NCBI GenBank assembly: GCA_003487665.1
Contig: DNFA01000049.1
Location: 77,275-97,101 of the forward strand
Reading direction: 5' to 3'
DNA from: Oscillibacter sp.
GTDB taxonomy: Bacteria > Bacillota > Clostridia > Oscillospirales > Oscillospiraceae
DNA length: 19,827 nucleotides
How positions within the stretch are numbered: the stretch's first letter is position 1; every line of letters begins with the position of its first letter. The position numbers were made by a program, and so were the translations under genes. Below the pieces are notes generated by a model. It was not told the origin of the DNA. It was given only the letters and a program-made list of their open reading frames with translations, and did no database searches. This document shows positions 7,134-13,361 of the stretch, piece by piece.

Positions 7134-7463
7134 ATGACCACTGTAACATTCCTCACGGAGGAATCGCGTATCATCGGGTTTGAGGTCAGCGGGCACAGCG
7201 GCTACGCCGACGCGGGCGAGGACATCGTCTGCGCCGCCATTACCAGCGCCGTGCGCCTGGTCGAGGCCACCGTGAACGACGTGATGGGGCTTTGCGCCGC
7301 CGTCAAGGTCAACGAGCGGGAGGCGTCCATCGCGCTGCGGCTGCCCGGAGGACTGGCGTCCGACGCCGAGAGCACCTGTCAGAATCTCCTGACGGGGCTG
7401 ATGGTGTATCTGGCGCAGCTCCACGACGAATATCCCGACAACATCGAAGTCATGGAGGCGTAA
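7134..7463 (+). CDS. prp: Ribosomal-processing cysteine protease Prp
   Basis: Cysteine protease that removes the N-terminal extension of bL27 before ribosome assembly (role known from Staphylococcus aureus). Of 109 residues, the catalytic pair His21 (GHSGYADAGEDIVCAA) and Cys33 are both present in the conserved spacing. It begins 8 nt after rplU, with AAGG of GAGAAGGG as the ribosome binding site. Its substrate is encoded by the next gene, whose N-terminus carries the matching cleavage site. Confidence 0.95.
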   Translation: MTTVTFLTEESRIIGFEVSGHSGYADAGEDIVCAAITSAVRLVEATVNDVMGLCAAVKVNEREASIALRLPGGLASDAESTCQNLLTGLMVYLAQLHDEYPDNIEVMEA

Positions 7464-7506
7464 GCCTTCTTCCTCGATCATCTTACAGAAAGGATGGTAC
7501 TTGAAA

Positions 7507-7788
7507 ATGCTGAACATTTCTCTGCAGTTCTTCGCTCATAAAAAAGGTATGGGCTCCACCAAGAACGGCCGTGATTCCGAGTCCAAGCGCCTTGGCCCCA
7601 AGCGCGCCGACGGACAGTTCGTGCTGGCTGGCAACATTCTGGTGCGTCAGCGCGGCACCCACATCCACCCCGGCACCAACGTGGGCAAGGGTACCGACGA
7701 CACCCTGTTCGCCAAGGCGGACGGCGTTGTTCGCTTCGAGCGTCTGGGCAAGGATCGCAAGCAGGTCTCTGTCTACCCCGCCGAGTAA
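7507..7788 (+). CDS. rpmA: 50S ribosomal protein bL27 (with cleavable N-terminal extension)
   Basis: A 93-residue large-subunit protein whose N-terminus reaches the peptidyl-transferase centre. It starts MLNISLQFFAHKKG, so the Firmicute extension is kept; Prp is expected to cut after Phe9, leaving AHKKG. The core RLGPKRADGQFVLAGNILVRQRGT is typical. ATG 7507 matches the family start. An in-frame TTG at 7501 sits closer to the AAAGGA ribosome binding site and would add only two residues. Followed by a strong terminator. Confidence 0.97.
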   Translation: MLNISLQFFAHKKGMGSTKNGRDSESKRLGPKRADGQFVLAGNILVRQRGTHIHPGTNVGKGTDDTLFAKADGVVRFERLGKDRKQVSVYPAE

Positions 7789-7798
7789 TTGGCATATC

Positions 7799-7832
7799 AA
7801 AAAGCCTCCCGCTTTCGCGGGAGGCTTTTTTT
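7799..7832 (+). terminator. Terminator of the rplU-prp-rpmA operon
   Basis: A perfect 14-bp stem (7799-7812 with 7817-7830), loop TTTC and a seven-T run (7826-7832). The A run on the left arm would also let it stop transcripts of the convergent serine acetyltransferase gene. Confidence 0.92.
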
Positions 7833-7859
7833 CTATCCGTGGGACACCGTCCCCGGCGC

Positions 7860-8717
7860 TCAGTGGGCGTTTTTGAACACCGTCTCCGGGGCGGAGATGA
7901 CCACCCTTGTGTTGTCCGCAACCGAACCGGTGAGGAACGCGTTGCCGCCCACCACCGAATGCTCGCCGATCACCGTCTCGCCGCCCAGAATGGACGCGCC
8001 GGAGTAGATGGTCACATAGTCGCACACCGTGGGGTGCCGCTTTCCCGGCAGGCTGGCGTGACCGGCTCTGGGGGACAGCGCGCCCAGCGTTACGCCCTGA
8101 TACAGCTTCACATGGCTGCCGATCACCGTCGTCTCGCCGATAACGATGCCCGTGCCGTGGTCGATGAAGAACCACGGGCCGATTTGTGCGCCGGGGTGGA
8201 TGTCGATACCGGTGCGGCTATGGGCGTACTCCGTCATCATCCGGGGGATCATGGGGATGTGCCGCAGGTACAGCTCGTGGGCGATGCGGTATACGAATAT
8301 GGCGAACAGGCCGGGATAGGCGAAGATGATCTCCTCCTTGTCCGCGGCCGCCGGGTCGCCGTCAAAGGTGGCCTCGATGTCCGTCATCAGTGTCTCCTGG
8401 ATACGGGGCAGCTGCTCCAGTATCTCATGGGTCAGCGCACCGGCGGCGAAGGACTGCTCCTCCGGCAGCGCCAGCGCCACCTGCGCCGTCAGCGCCGTTT
8501 CGATGCGCTCCAGCAGCAGCGCCGCGTAGTTCTCCGCCGGCAGCGCCATCAGCTGGGGATCCCCGAAATACGCCGGGAACAGCAGCCGCCGGAACTCCTT
8601 GATGATCCCGATGATGGCGCCCCTGTCCGGCAGGCGCATCTTCTTGCCGTACAGCGGCACCGCCGCCTTTGCCATATTTTCCGCCATGGCTCTGGCAATA
8701 TCCGCGTTGGAAGTCAT
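7860..8717 (-). CDS. cysE: Serine O-acetyltransferase (long, EpsC-like form)
   Basis: Transfers acetyl from acetyl-CoA to L-serine, giving O-acetylserine for cysteine synthesis. It has 285 residues. The N-terminal half is helical (about 1-160). A left-handed beta-helix of hexapeptide repeats follows: GIDIHPGAQIG, FIDHGTGIVIGET, KLYQGVTLGALS, ASILGGETVIGE. Asp172 and His187 correspond to the catalytic Asp/His of E. coli CysE. ATG 8717 has AGAGGAGA (8733-8726) 8 nt upstream; the longer frame to 8867 reads through the leader hairpin and is rejected. Upstream lie its promoter, a Cys-rich short ORF and a terminator-like hairpin. No cysK is in the window. Confidence 0.93.
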   Translation of the reverse strand: MTSNADIARAMAENMAKAAVPLYGKKMRLPDRGAIIGIIKEFRRLLFPAYFGDPQLMALPAENYAALLLERIETALTAQVALALPEEQSFAAGALTHEILEQLPRIQETLMTDIEATFDGDPAAADKEEIIFAYPGLFAIFVYRIAHELYLRHIPMIPRMMTEYAHSRTGIDIHPGAQIGPWFFIDHGTGIVIGETTVIGSHVKLYQGVTLGALSPRAGHASLPGKRHPTVCDYVTIYSGASILGGETVIGEHSVVGGNAFLTGSVADNTRVVISAPETVFKNAH

Positions 8718-8735
8718 AGTTCCGATCTCCTCTCG

Positions 8736-8775
8736 AAAATCAAAACGGCGGAGGATGCCTGCGCATCCTCCGCCG
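8736..8775 (-). terminator. Attenuator-like hairpin in the cysE leader
   Basis: On the minus strand a perfect 13-bp stem (8775-8763 with 8758-8746) with loop GCAG is followed by TTTTGATTTT (8745-8736). It lies between the Cys-rich ORF and cysE, where an intrinsic terminator makes sense only as an attenuator. A GCATC just upstream (8800-8796) can pair with GATGC in its 5' arm, a possible competing fold. Confidence 0.7.
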
Positions 8776-8805
8776 CCTGTGTATACAACAGGTGCGATGC
8801 CGGGC

Positions 8806-8919
8806 TTACATCCCGGCTCCGGCAGAAAACGCACAGCTCCCGCAGACGCGACAACACACGCCCGCACAGCAAGCGGACGTACAACAGGCGCAATTTACGG
8901 CAAACAACGTTCTGTTCAT
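8806..8919 (-). CDS. Cys-rich leader peptide of cysE (37 aa, 9 Cys)
   Basis: A short ORF on the minus strand with ATG at 8919 and TAA at 8808-8806. AAAGGAG (8933-8927) lies 7 nt upstream, and a TATAAT is 30 nt before the ATG. Cys stands at positions 10, 12, 13, 17, 18, 22, 23, 26 and 29: nine Cys codons (TGT or TGC) in a 20-codon stretch. Ala, Gly and Ser fill the rest, without the look of a folded protein. It lies 88 nt before cysE. The stop codon falls in the loop of a GCCGGG/CCCGGC hairpin (8817-8812 with 8804-8799). The layout is that of a leader peptide whose translation speed reports Cys-tRNA charging. A true small Cys-rich metal-binding peptide is the alternative. Confidence 0.75.
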   Translation of the reverse strand: MNRTLFAVNCACCTSACCAGVCCRVCGSCAFSAGAGM

Positions 8920-8949
8920 GCGTTTTCTCCTTTTTACAGGTATCTGTCT

Positions 8950-8979
8950 ATTATACCGTTTGTGCTCCGCCACCGTCCA
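8950..8979 (-). promoter_or_regulatory. Promoter of the cysE leader
   Basis: On the minus strand TGGACG (8979-8974) and TATAAT (8955-8950) are 18 nt apart. Transcription should begin near 8943, giving a leader of about 225 nt before cysE. Confidence 0.6.
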
Positions 8980-9132
8980 CTGTCATGTTTCACAAAAACC
9001 ATACCGTTCCGGTGGGAATTTTGCATCTCTCCATCCATGCCGCCGCGGGGTGGCTTCATGCCGAAATCGGATATGGCATTTTTCAACAAAAATTTAGCGC
9101 TTTTAACCGCGAAAGTATGGCTTATCTAACGG

Positions 9133-9161
9133 TTGACTTTCGCCGCCCGCTGCGTTAAGAT
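9133..9161 (+). promoter_or_regulatory. Promoter of the transporter-amidohydrolase operon
   Basis: TTGACT (9133-9138) and TAAGAT (9156-9161) with 17-nt spacing. The start should be near 9168, leaving a leader of about 318 nt. A GCGAAAG/CTTTCGC inverted repeat (9109-9115 with 9137-9143) overlaps the -35 box and may be an operator. Confidence 0.65.
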
Positions 9162-9209
9162 AGCGCCAACATAAAAACCAGCCGTTCACCGGCGGAAAGG
9201 AGACACACT

Positions 9210-9368
9210 ATGGCACGTCACATGATGCAGAACGATATGCTCCATAACGACATGGCCGATAACCATGCCGCTGTCTCCTATTATGCCGGTACCAGCTCCC
9301 TCTTTTGGGGCTTTTATTGGTACGCCTATTTTAGCTACCGATACCAATCACCGGCTGCAAAGAACTGA
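9210..9368 (+). CDS. Aromatic-rich leader peptide (52 aa; 7 Tyr, 3 Phe, 2 Trp)
   Basis: A short ORF with AAAGGAG (9196-9202) 7 nt before its ATG. The first 23 residues are polar and Met/Asn/Asp/His-rich. Codons 24-45 then hold Tyr at 24, 25, 36, 38, 40, 43 and 45, Phe at 32, 35 and 41, and Trp at 33 and 37: twelve aromatic codons of 22. An intrinsic-terminator hairpin follows 38 nt after the stop and precedes the transporter gene. This is the layout of a transcription attenuator sensing aromatic, mainly Tyr, tRNA charging. A small membrane-associated protein is possible, but Tyr-rich segments without a Leu/Ile/Val core are unusual for that. Confidence 0.7.
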   Translation: MARHMMQNDMLHNDMADNHAAVSYYAGTSSLFWGFYWYAYFSYRYQSPAAKN

Positions 9369-9406
9369 TACCGTTTCATCCATTTTCATCCCGAAAATGT
9401 TTGTTG

Positions 9407-9444
9407 AGCGGCTTCGTCTTTCAGACGGAGCCGCTTTTCATTTT
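9407..9444 (+). terminator. Attenuator-like terminator before the transporter gene
   Basis: A 12-bp stem (9407-9418 with 9424-9435, one G-T pair), loop TTTCA, then TTTTCATTTT. It lies inside the 5' leader, after the aromatic-rich ORF and 42 nt before the transporter ATG. GCCGCT at 9267-9272, in codons 20-21 of the short ORF, can pair with AGCGGC of the 5' arm, a candidate antiterminator contact. Confidence 0.75.
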
Positions 9445-9485
9445 ACCTTCCCGCCCATTTTTCAAAATCAAAGGAGAAGAAAATC

Positions 9486-10667
9486 ATGACTGCAATTATT
9501 TCAGCGGCTGTCATCTTCGTGGTGTTCGCCGTAGGAGATATGATCTCCGCCAAGACAAAAGCCATCGTATCCATGCTGTTGGTCGCCTCCGTCGTGTTTC
9601 TGGCGGGCTTCTGGACCGGCATATTCCCCACCGCCATGTTCGCCGATTCCACCCTGCTGAGCATGGCCGGTCTGCTGGTCACCATGCTGCTGGTGCATCT
9701 GGGCACCACCATCAAGCTCCGTGACTTCGGCGCCCAGTGGCGCACCGTCATCATCTCCGCCGTGGCCTGCATCGCCATTTCCGCCGCCGTGTTCTTCATC
9801 GGTCAGCTGATCATCGACCGCGGCTTCGCTCTGGTGGGCGCGCCCATCCTGTCCGGCGGCGTGGTGGCCACCCTGACCATGCAGGACATGGCGCAGAAGG
9901 CCAATCTCCCCGAGCTGGCTGTGTTCGCCACGCTGGTCATGTGTGCCCAGGGCTTTGTGGGCTACCCCGTGGCGTCCCTGTGCCTGAAGAGCGAGGCCAA
10001 GCGCATCAAGGCCAAGATCGACGCCGGTGAGCTGAAGGTGGACGTCTCCGCCGGTGCGGTACAGGCCGCCGCTGCCGGGCGCAGGAAGCTGATCCCCGCC
10101 CTGCCCGACAAGTACAACACCCCCAACGCCATCATCGCCAAGGTCATTCTGGTGGCGCTGCTGTCCGTGTGGGTGTCCAGCCTGTTCAACGATGCCATCA
10201 ACAAGCTGGTATGGTGCCTGATCTTCGGCGTTCTGTGCAAGGAGCTGGGCTTCCTGGATGAGGACGCTCTGGGCAAGGCTCACGCCACCGGTATCGTGAT
10301 GCCCATCATCACCCTGTCCATCTTCACCAACCTGGCCTCCGCCACCCCTGAGATGGTGGGCAGCATGGTGGTGCCCCTGCTGGTCTGCGTGGTCATCGGC
10401 ACCATTGCCTTCTCCGTGGTTTCCATCCTTGTGGGTAAGATCTTCGGCTACAGCTGGCAGATGTCCGTGGCCATCGGCAGCTCCTGCCTGTTCGGCTTCC
10501 CCGGAACCGTCATCATCTCCAACGAGGTGTCCGAGTCCACCGGCGCCAACGCGGAGGAAAAGGCCGCTATCAATGCGGAGATCATGCCCAAGATGCTGGT
10601 GGCCGGTATGGTCACCGTGTCCATCACCTCTGTGCTGGTGGCCGGCGTTATGAGCGCCTGGCTGTAA
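9486..10667 (+). CDS. Polytopic membrane protein, probable transporter of unassigned family
   Basis: A 393-residue protein with about 10-12 hydrophobic segments, starting at residues 1-20 and ending at 370-393. It has a Gly-rich re-entrant-looking stretch (GAPILSGGVVATLTMQDMA) and a second one near 345 (GSSCLFGFPGTVIIS), an inverted-topology pattern common in secondary carriers. A charged cytoplasmic loop (about 165-215) divides two halves. I do not recognise the family with confidence; it is not AbgT-like by length. ATG 9486 has AAAGGAG 9 nt upstream. The amidohydrolase begins 29 nt downstream, so the pair probably imports and cleaves an N-acylated or conjugated amino acid, or exports the product. 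The aromatic-rich leader suggests the substrate contains Tyr, Phe or Trp (inference). Confidence 0.75.
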   Translation: MTAIISAAVIFVVFAVGDMISAKTKAIVSMLLVASVVFLAGFWTGIFPTAMFADSTLLSMAGLLVTMLLVHLGTTIKLRDFGAQWRTVIISAVACIAISAAVFFIGQLIIDRGFALVGAPILSGGVVATLTMQDMAQKANLPELAVFATLVMCAQGFVGYPVASLCLKSEAKRIKAKIDAGELKVDVSAGAVQAAAAGRRKLIPALPDKYNTPNAIIAKVILVALLSVWVSSLFNDAINKLVWCLIFGVLCKELGFLDEDALGKAHATGIVMPIITLSIFTNLASATPEMVGSMVVPLLVCVVIGTIAFSVVSILVGKIFGYSWQMSVAIGSSCLFGFPGTVIISNEVSESTGANAEEKAAINAEIMPKMLVAGMVTVSITSVLVAGVMSAWL

Positions 10668-10696
10668 GCCGGCACTTCTGAAAGGAGTTCCTTCAA

Positions 10697-11881
10697 ATGT
10701 CTGATATTCGTACCTTTGTCGATGGTATTTTCGATGAGCTGGTGGCCATCCGCCGCGATATCCACGCCCACCCGGAGACTGGCATGCGCGAGACGCGCAC
10801 CGCCGCCCTCATCCGCTCCGAGCTGGAGAAGATGGGCGTGGACGAGATCCAGCAGCCCCTGCCCACCGCAGTGGTGGCGCTGATCCACGGTAAAAAGGGC
10901 GCGGGCAAGTGCGTAGCGCTCCGCGCCGACATCGACGCCCTGCCCGTCCACGAGGAGACGGGGCTGTCCTTCGCCAGCGTGAACGAGGGCGTCATGCACG
11001 CCTGCGGCCACGATCTCCACACCACCATGCTGCTGGGCGCGGCCAGGACGCTGTGCCACATGCGCGATCAGTTCGCCGGCACCGTCAAGCTGATTTTCGA
11101 GCCCAGCGAGGATCTGATGCCCGGCGGCGCACGGGCGCTGGTGGCGGCGGGCGTTATGGAGTCCCCCCATGTGGACGCCATCTTCGGTCAGCACGTCTGC
11201 CCCTCCGAGAACGACTCCGTGGGACGCATGCAGCTCTATAAGGGCTACTTCACCAGCGCGGTGGATCTGTTCCACATTGCCGTCCACGGCAAGAGCGGCC
11301 ACGGCGCCGCGCCCCACACCGCCCGCGACGCCATCGCCTGCGCCGGATACCTCATCACGGTGCTGCAAACGGTGGTATCCCGCCGCATCGACCCCATGGA
11401 CACCGCCGTTCTCACCGTGGGAACCATGTCCGGCGGCGACGCCGTGAACATCACCGCCGGTGAAGCCCGCATGGTGGCGGTGCTGCGCAGCTTCAGCGAC
11501 ACCGGACGCGACACCGCCATTGCGGAGGTGCAGCGCATCTGCAAGGGCATCGGCATCGCCTTCGACTGCAACATCGAGGTGGAGCTGGAGGAGGGCTATG
11601 CCCTCCAGTACAACGACCCCGCCATGATCGAGCTGGTGGACAAGGCTGTCAACGGTGCCGGCGGCAAGGCGGAGTACATCGAAAAGCCCTTCTCCGGCAG
11701 CGAGGATTTCAGCTTCTTCGGCAAGCTCACAGGCACCCCCTCGGCCTTTATGATGATCGATGCCGGCCGCGGCGACGAGCTGGTGTCCCTGCACAACGGC
11801 AAGATCGTTTTCAACGAGGAGGTCATCAAGCCCGGCGTCACCGGCCTGACCGCCATCGCGCTGGAATATCTGAATCAGTAA
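10697..11881 (+). CDS. M20-family amidohydrolase (N-acyl-amino acid/hippurate hydrolase type)
   Basis: A 394-residue metal-dependent hydrolase that splits amide bonds of N-acylated amino acids; the exact substrate is unknown. Landmarks are RRDIHAHPETG, RADIDALPV, HACGHDLHTTMLLGAA (metal ligands Cys103, His105), FEPSED (134-139), GQHV (His166), VHGKSGHGAAPH in the dimerisation domain, and SGSEDFSFF near the C-terminus. The usual catalytic/metal pair Glu-Glu is Glu138-Asp139 here, a conservative change. AAAGGAG lies 9 nt before ATG 10697. It is the second gene of the transporter operon and lacks a signal peptide, so cleavage is cytoplasmic after uptake. Confidence 0.92.
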   Translation: MSDIRTFVDGIFDELVAIRRDIHAHPETGMRETRTAALIRSELEKMGVDEIQQPLPTAVVALIHGKKGAGKCVALRADIDALPVHEETGLSFASVNEGVMHACGHDLHTTMLLGAARTLCHMRDQFAGTVKLIFEPSEDLMPGGARALVAAGVMESPHVDAIFGQHVCPSENDSVGRMQLYKGYFTSAVDLFHIAVHGKSGHGAAPHTARDAIACAGYLITVLQTVVSRRIDPMDTAVLTVGTMSGGDAVNITAGEARMVAVLRSFSDTGRDTAIAEVQRICKGIGIAFDCNIEVELEEGYALQYNDPAMIELVDKAVNGAGGKAEYIEKPFSGSEDFSFFGKLTGTPSAFMMIDAGRGDELVSLHNGKIVFNEEVIKPGVTGLTAIALEYLNQ

Positions 11882-11907
11882 TTTGTTTCCTCATAATTGG
11901 TATATAC

Positions 11908-11944
11908 GCAAAGAGGCGGAGCTGCAAAAGCTCCGCCTCTTTGC
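11908..11944. terminator. Terminator between the amidohydrolase and LysR genes
   Basis: A perfect 16-bp stem (11908-11923 with 11929-11944) and a five-base loop follow the amidohydrolase stop by 27 nt, facing the convergent LysR gene. The T run lies inside the stem, so termination strength is uncertain. Confidence 0.7.
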
Positions 11945-12009
11945 ACGCAAAATGTCCCGGCCGCCGTTGTGCCGGCGTTGTCCCTGCTTTCGCTGACGCG
12001 AAGCAGCCC

Positions 12010-12894
12010 TTACTTATCCCCGTTTTCAGCCACCCACTGCCGCACATAGTCCACGAACCGCCGCGTGGCGGCGGACATTGCCTTCTTGTCCTTCACGCCG
12101 ATGCCGATGCTGCGGTAAAACCGCTCCGGCGCGTGGCAGGCGGTCACGGGATAGGGGCTGTGCCGCACCATCAGCTCCGGCAGCAGGCTGATGCCCAGTC
12201 CCTTGGACACCATGGCCAGCATGGTGCGATCCTCCCGGACGGTGTACTTGATGTTGGGGCGGATGCCCATTTTGTCCAGTGCCGCCGTGATCTCGTAGTC
12301 CTGTCCTTCCTCCAGCCGGATAAACGGCTCCGTGGCCAGCGCCGCGGCAGGGAAGGGGGCGCTGCCCGCCAGCGGGTGATTGCACGGCAGGATCACCTGC
12401 AGCTCGTCCCGGTGCAGGGGATAGGTCTGCAAACGCTTCACCGATGGCAGACGCAGAAAGCCGCAGTCCACCTTGCCCTGCAATATCCAGTCCTCGCTCT
12501 GCCCGTAGTAATCGCCGGTGAGCACCTCAAATTCGATGTTGGGATACCGCTCGCCGAAGCTCTTCAGTATGGACGGCAGCCACTGCGCCGACACGCTGGA
12601 GAACGTGGCCACCCGCACATAGCCGGCGTCCATGCCCTTCAGCTCCGCGGCGGAGCGCATCAGCTCGTGGTGGGCGGCGCACAGCTTCTCAATCCGCGGC
12701 AGCAGCAGGCGGCCGTCCGCCGTCAGCACCACGCCGCCCCGGTTCCGGCTCAGCAGCGTCACGCCCAGCTCGTTTTCCAGCGCCTGCACCGCGTGGCTCA
12801 CCGCCGACTGGGTGAAGTTCATTTCCTCCGCCGCCTTGGAGAAGCTGCCGCACTCCACCGTTTTCAGGAACATCTGGTACTTGTTCACGCTCAT
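12010..12894 (-). CDS. LysR-family transcriptional regulator
   Basis: A 294-residue DNA-binding regulator. The N-terminal winged HTH (about 3-62) contains FLKTVECGSFSKAAEEMNFTQ and the recognition helix SAVSHAVQALENELGV, both typical of LysR. The effector domain runs from about residue 90 (GYVRVATFSSVSAQWLPSIL). ATG 12894 has AAAGGAGG 7 nt upstream. It is convergent with the transporter-amidohydrolase operon and divergent from the zinc-ribbon gene. Its target is not evident: the nearest dyad-bearing promoter is its own intergenic region or the operon promoter near 9133. The ligand cannot be read from sequence. Confidence 0.92.
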   Translation of the reverse strand: MSVNKYQMFLKTVECGSFSKAAEEMNFTQSAVSHAVQALENELGVTLLSRNRGGVVLTADGRLLLPRIEKLCAAHHELMRSAAELKGMDAGYVRVATFSSVSAQWLPSILKSFGERYPNIEFEVLTGDYYGQSEDWILQGKVDCGFLRLPSVKRLQTYPLHRDELQVILPCNHPLAGSAPFPAAALATEPFIRLEEGQDYEITAALDKMGIRPNIKYTVREDRTMLAMVSKGLGISLLPELMVRHSPYPVTACHAPERFYRSIGIGVKDKKAMSAATRRFVDYVRQWVAENGDK

Positions 12895-12917
12895 AGGATC
12901 GCCTCCTTTGTGTGCTT

Positions 12918-12945
12918 ATTATAATACTTTTCTTCATATTTGCAA
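12918..12945 (-). promoter_or_regulatory. Promoter of the LysR gene
   Basis: On the minus strand TTGCAA (12945-12940) and TATAAT (12923-12918) are 16 nt apart, 23 nt before the start codon, in an AT-rich intergenic region shared with the divergent gene. Confidence 0.55.
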
Positions 12946-12959
12946 ATACAATTATGCGT

Positions 12960-12988
12960 TTTACAACTTGCGAACTTTGTGGTAATAT
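12960..12988 (+). promoter_or_regulatory. Promoter of the zinc-ribbon gene
   Basis: TTTACA (12960-12965) and TAATAT (12983-12988) with 17-nt spacing lie about 40 nt before the ATG at 13030. Confidence 0.55.
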
Positions 12989-13029
12989 AAGGACAACAAA
13001 ACAAAACAAGAATATGGAGGTAAAAAATT

Positions 13030-13287
13030 ATGGCTATTGTTTCTAAGATGACCCGCTGCGCTGCCTGCGGCAGCACCGCCGTGACCTATTCCGAGGGCAC
13101 CAAGCTCTATCGCTGCGCCGACTGCGGCGCCGAGCGTCCCGATTCCATGCCCGCCGCTGACCTGGCCGCTGTCAACAGCATTCTCGCTCTGGGCGATACC
13201 GAGGGCAAGCTGGACGAGCTGCGCCGCCGCTATCCCAATCTGGACATCACCAGCTGGAGCCGCGAGAACCGCGTGCAGATGGGCTGA
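13030..13287 (+). CDS. Small zinc-ribbon protein of unknown function
   Basis: An 85-residue protein. CxxC at Cys10-Cys13 and a second CxxC at Cys29-Cys32 form a rubredoxin-like zinc ribbon; the rest (about 40-85) is acidic and helical, with LDELRRRYPNLDI. No signal peptide or membrane segment. GGAGG lies 9 nt before the ATG, the promoter is clear and a strong terminator follows, so it is a real, separately transcribed gene. Divergent from LysR. Function unknown; nucleic-acid or protein contact through the ribbon is a guess. Confidence 0.8.
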   Translation: MAIVSKMTRCAACGSTAVTYSEGTKLYRCADCGAERPDSMPAADLAAVNSILALGDTEGKLDELRRRYPNLDITSWSRENRVQMG

Positions 13288-13311
13288 TATCCAAATTCCA
13301 TACCCCTCACA

Positions 13312-13348
13312 AACGAAAAAGAACCGCCGCAGGCGGTTCTTTTTCGTT
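13312..13348. terminator. Bidirectional terminator between the zinc-ribbon gene and thrH
   Basis: A perfect 17-bp stem (13312-13328 with 13332-13348), loop GCA. The arms end in A5/T5 runs, so it can act on both converging transcripts. Confidence 0.9.
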
Positions 13349-13361
13349 ATCGGCGCGTTAT

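Noticed and set aside
8718..8867. N-terminal extension of serine acetyltransferase
   Set aside because: It reads through the attenuator hairpin and overlaps the Cys-rich ORF; ATG 8717 has the ribosome binding site and the family start.
8718..9485. T-box or other aminoacyl-tRNA riboswitch in the two leaders
   Set aside because: I saw no T-box sequence (TGGNACCGCG) or specifier-loop arrangement; the short ORFs explain the leaders better.
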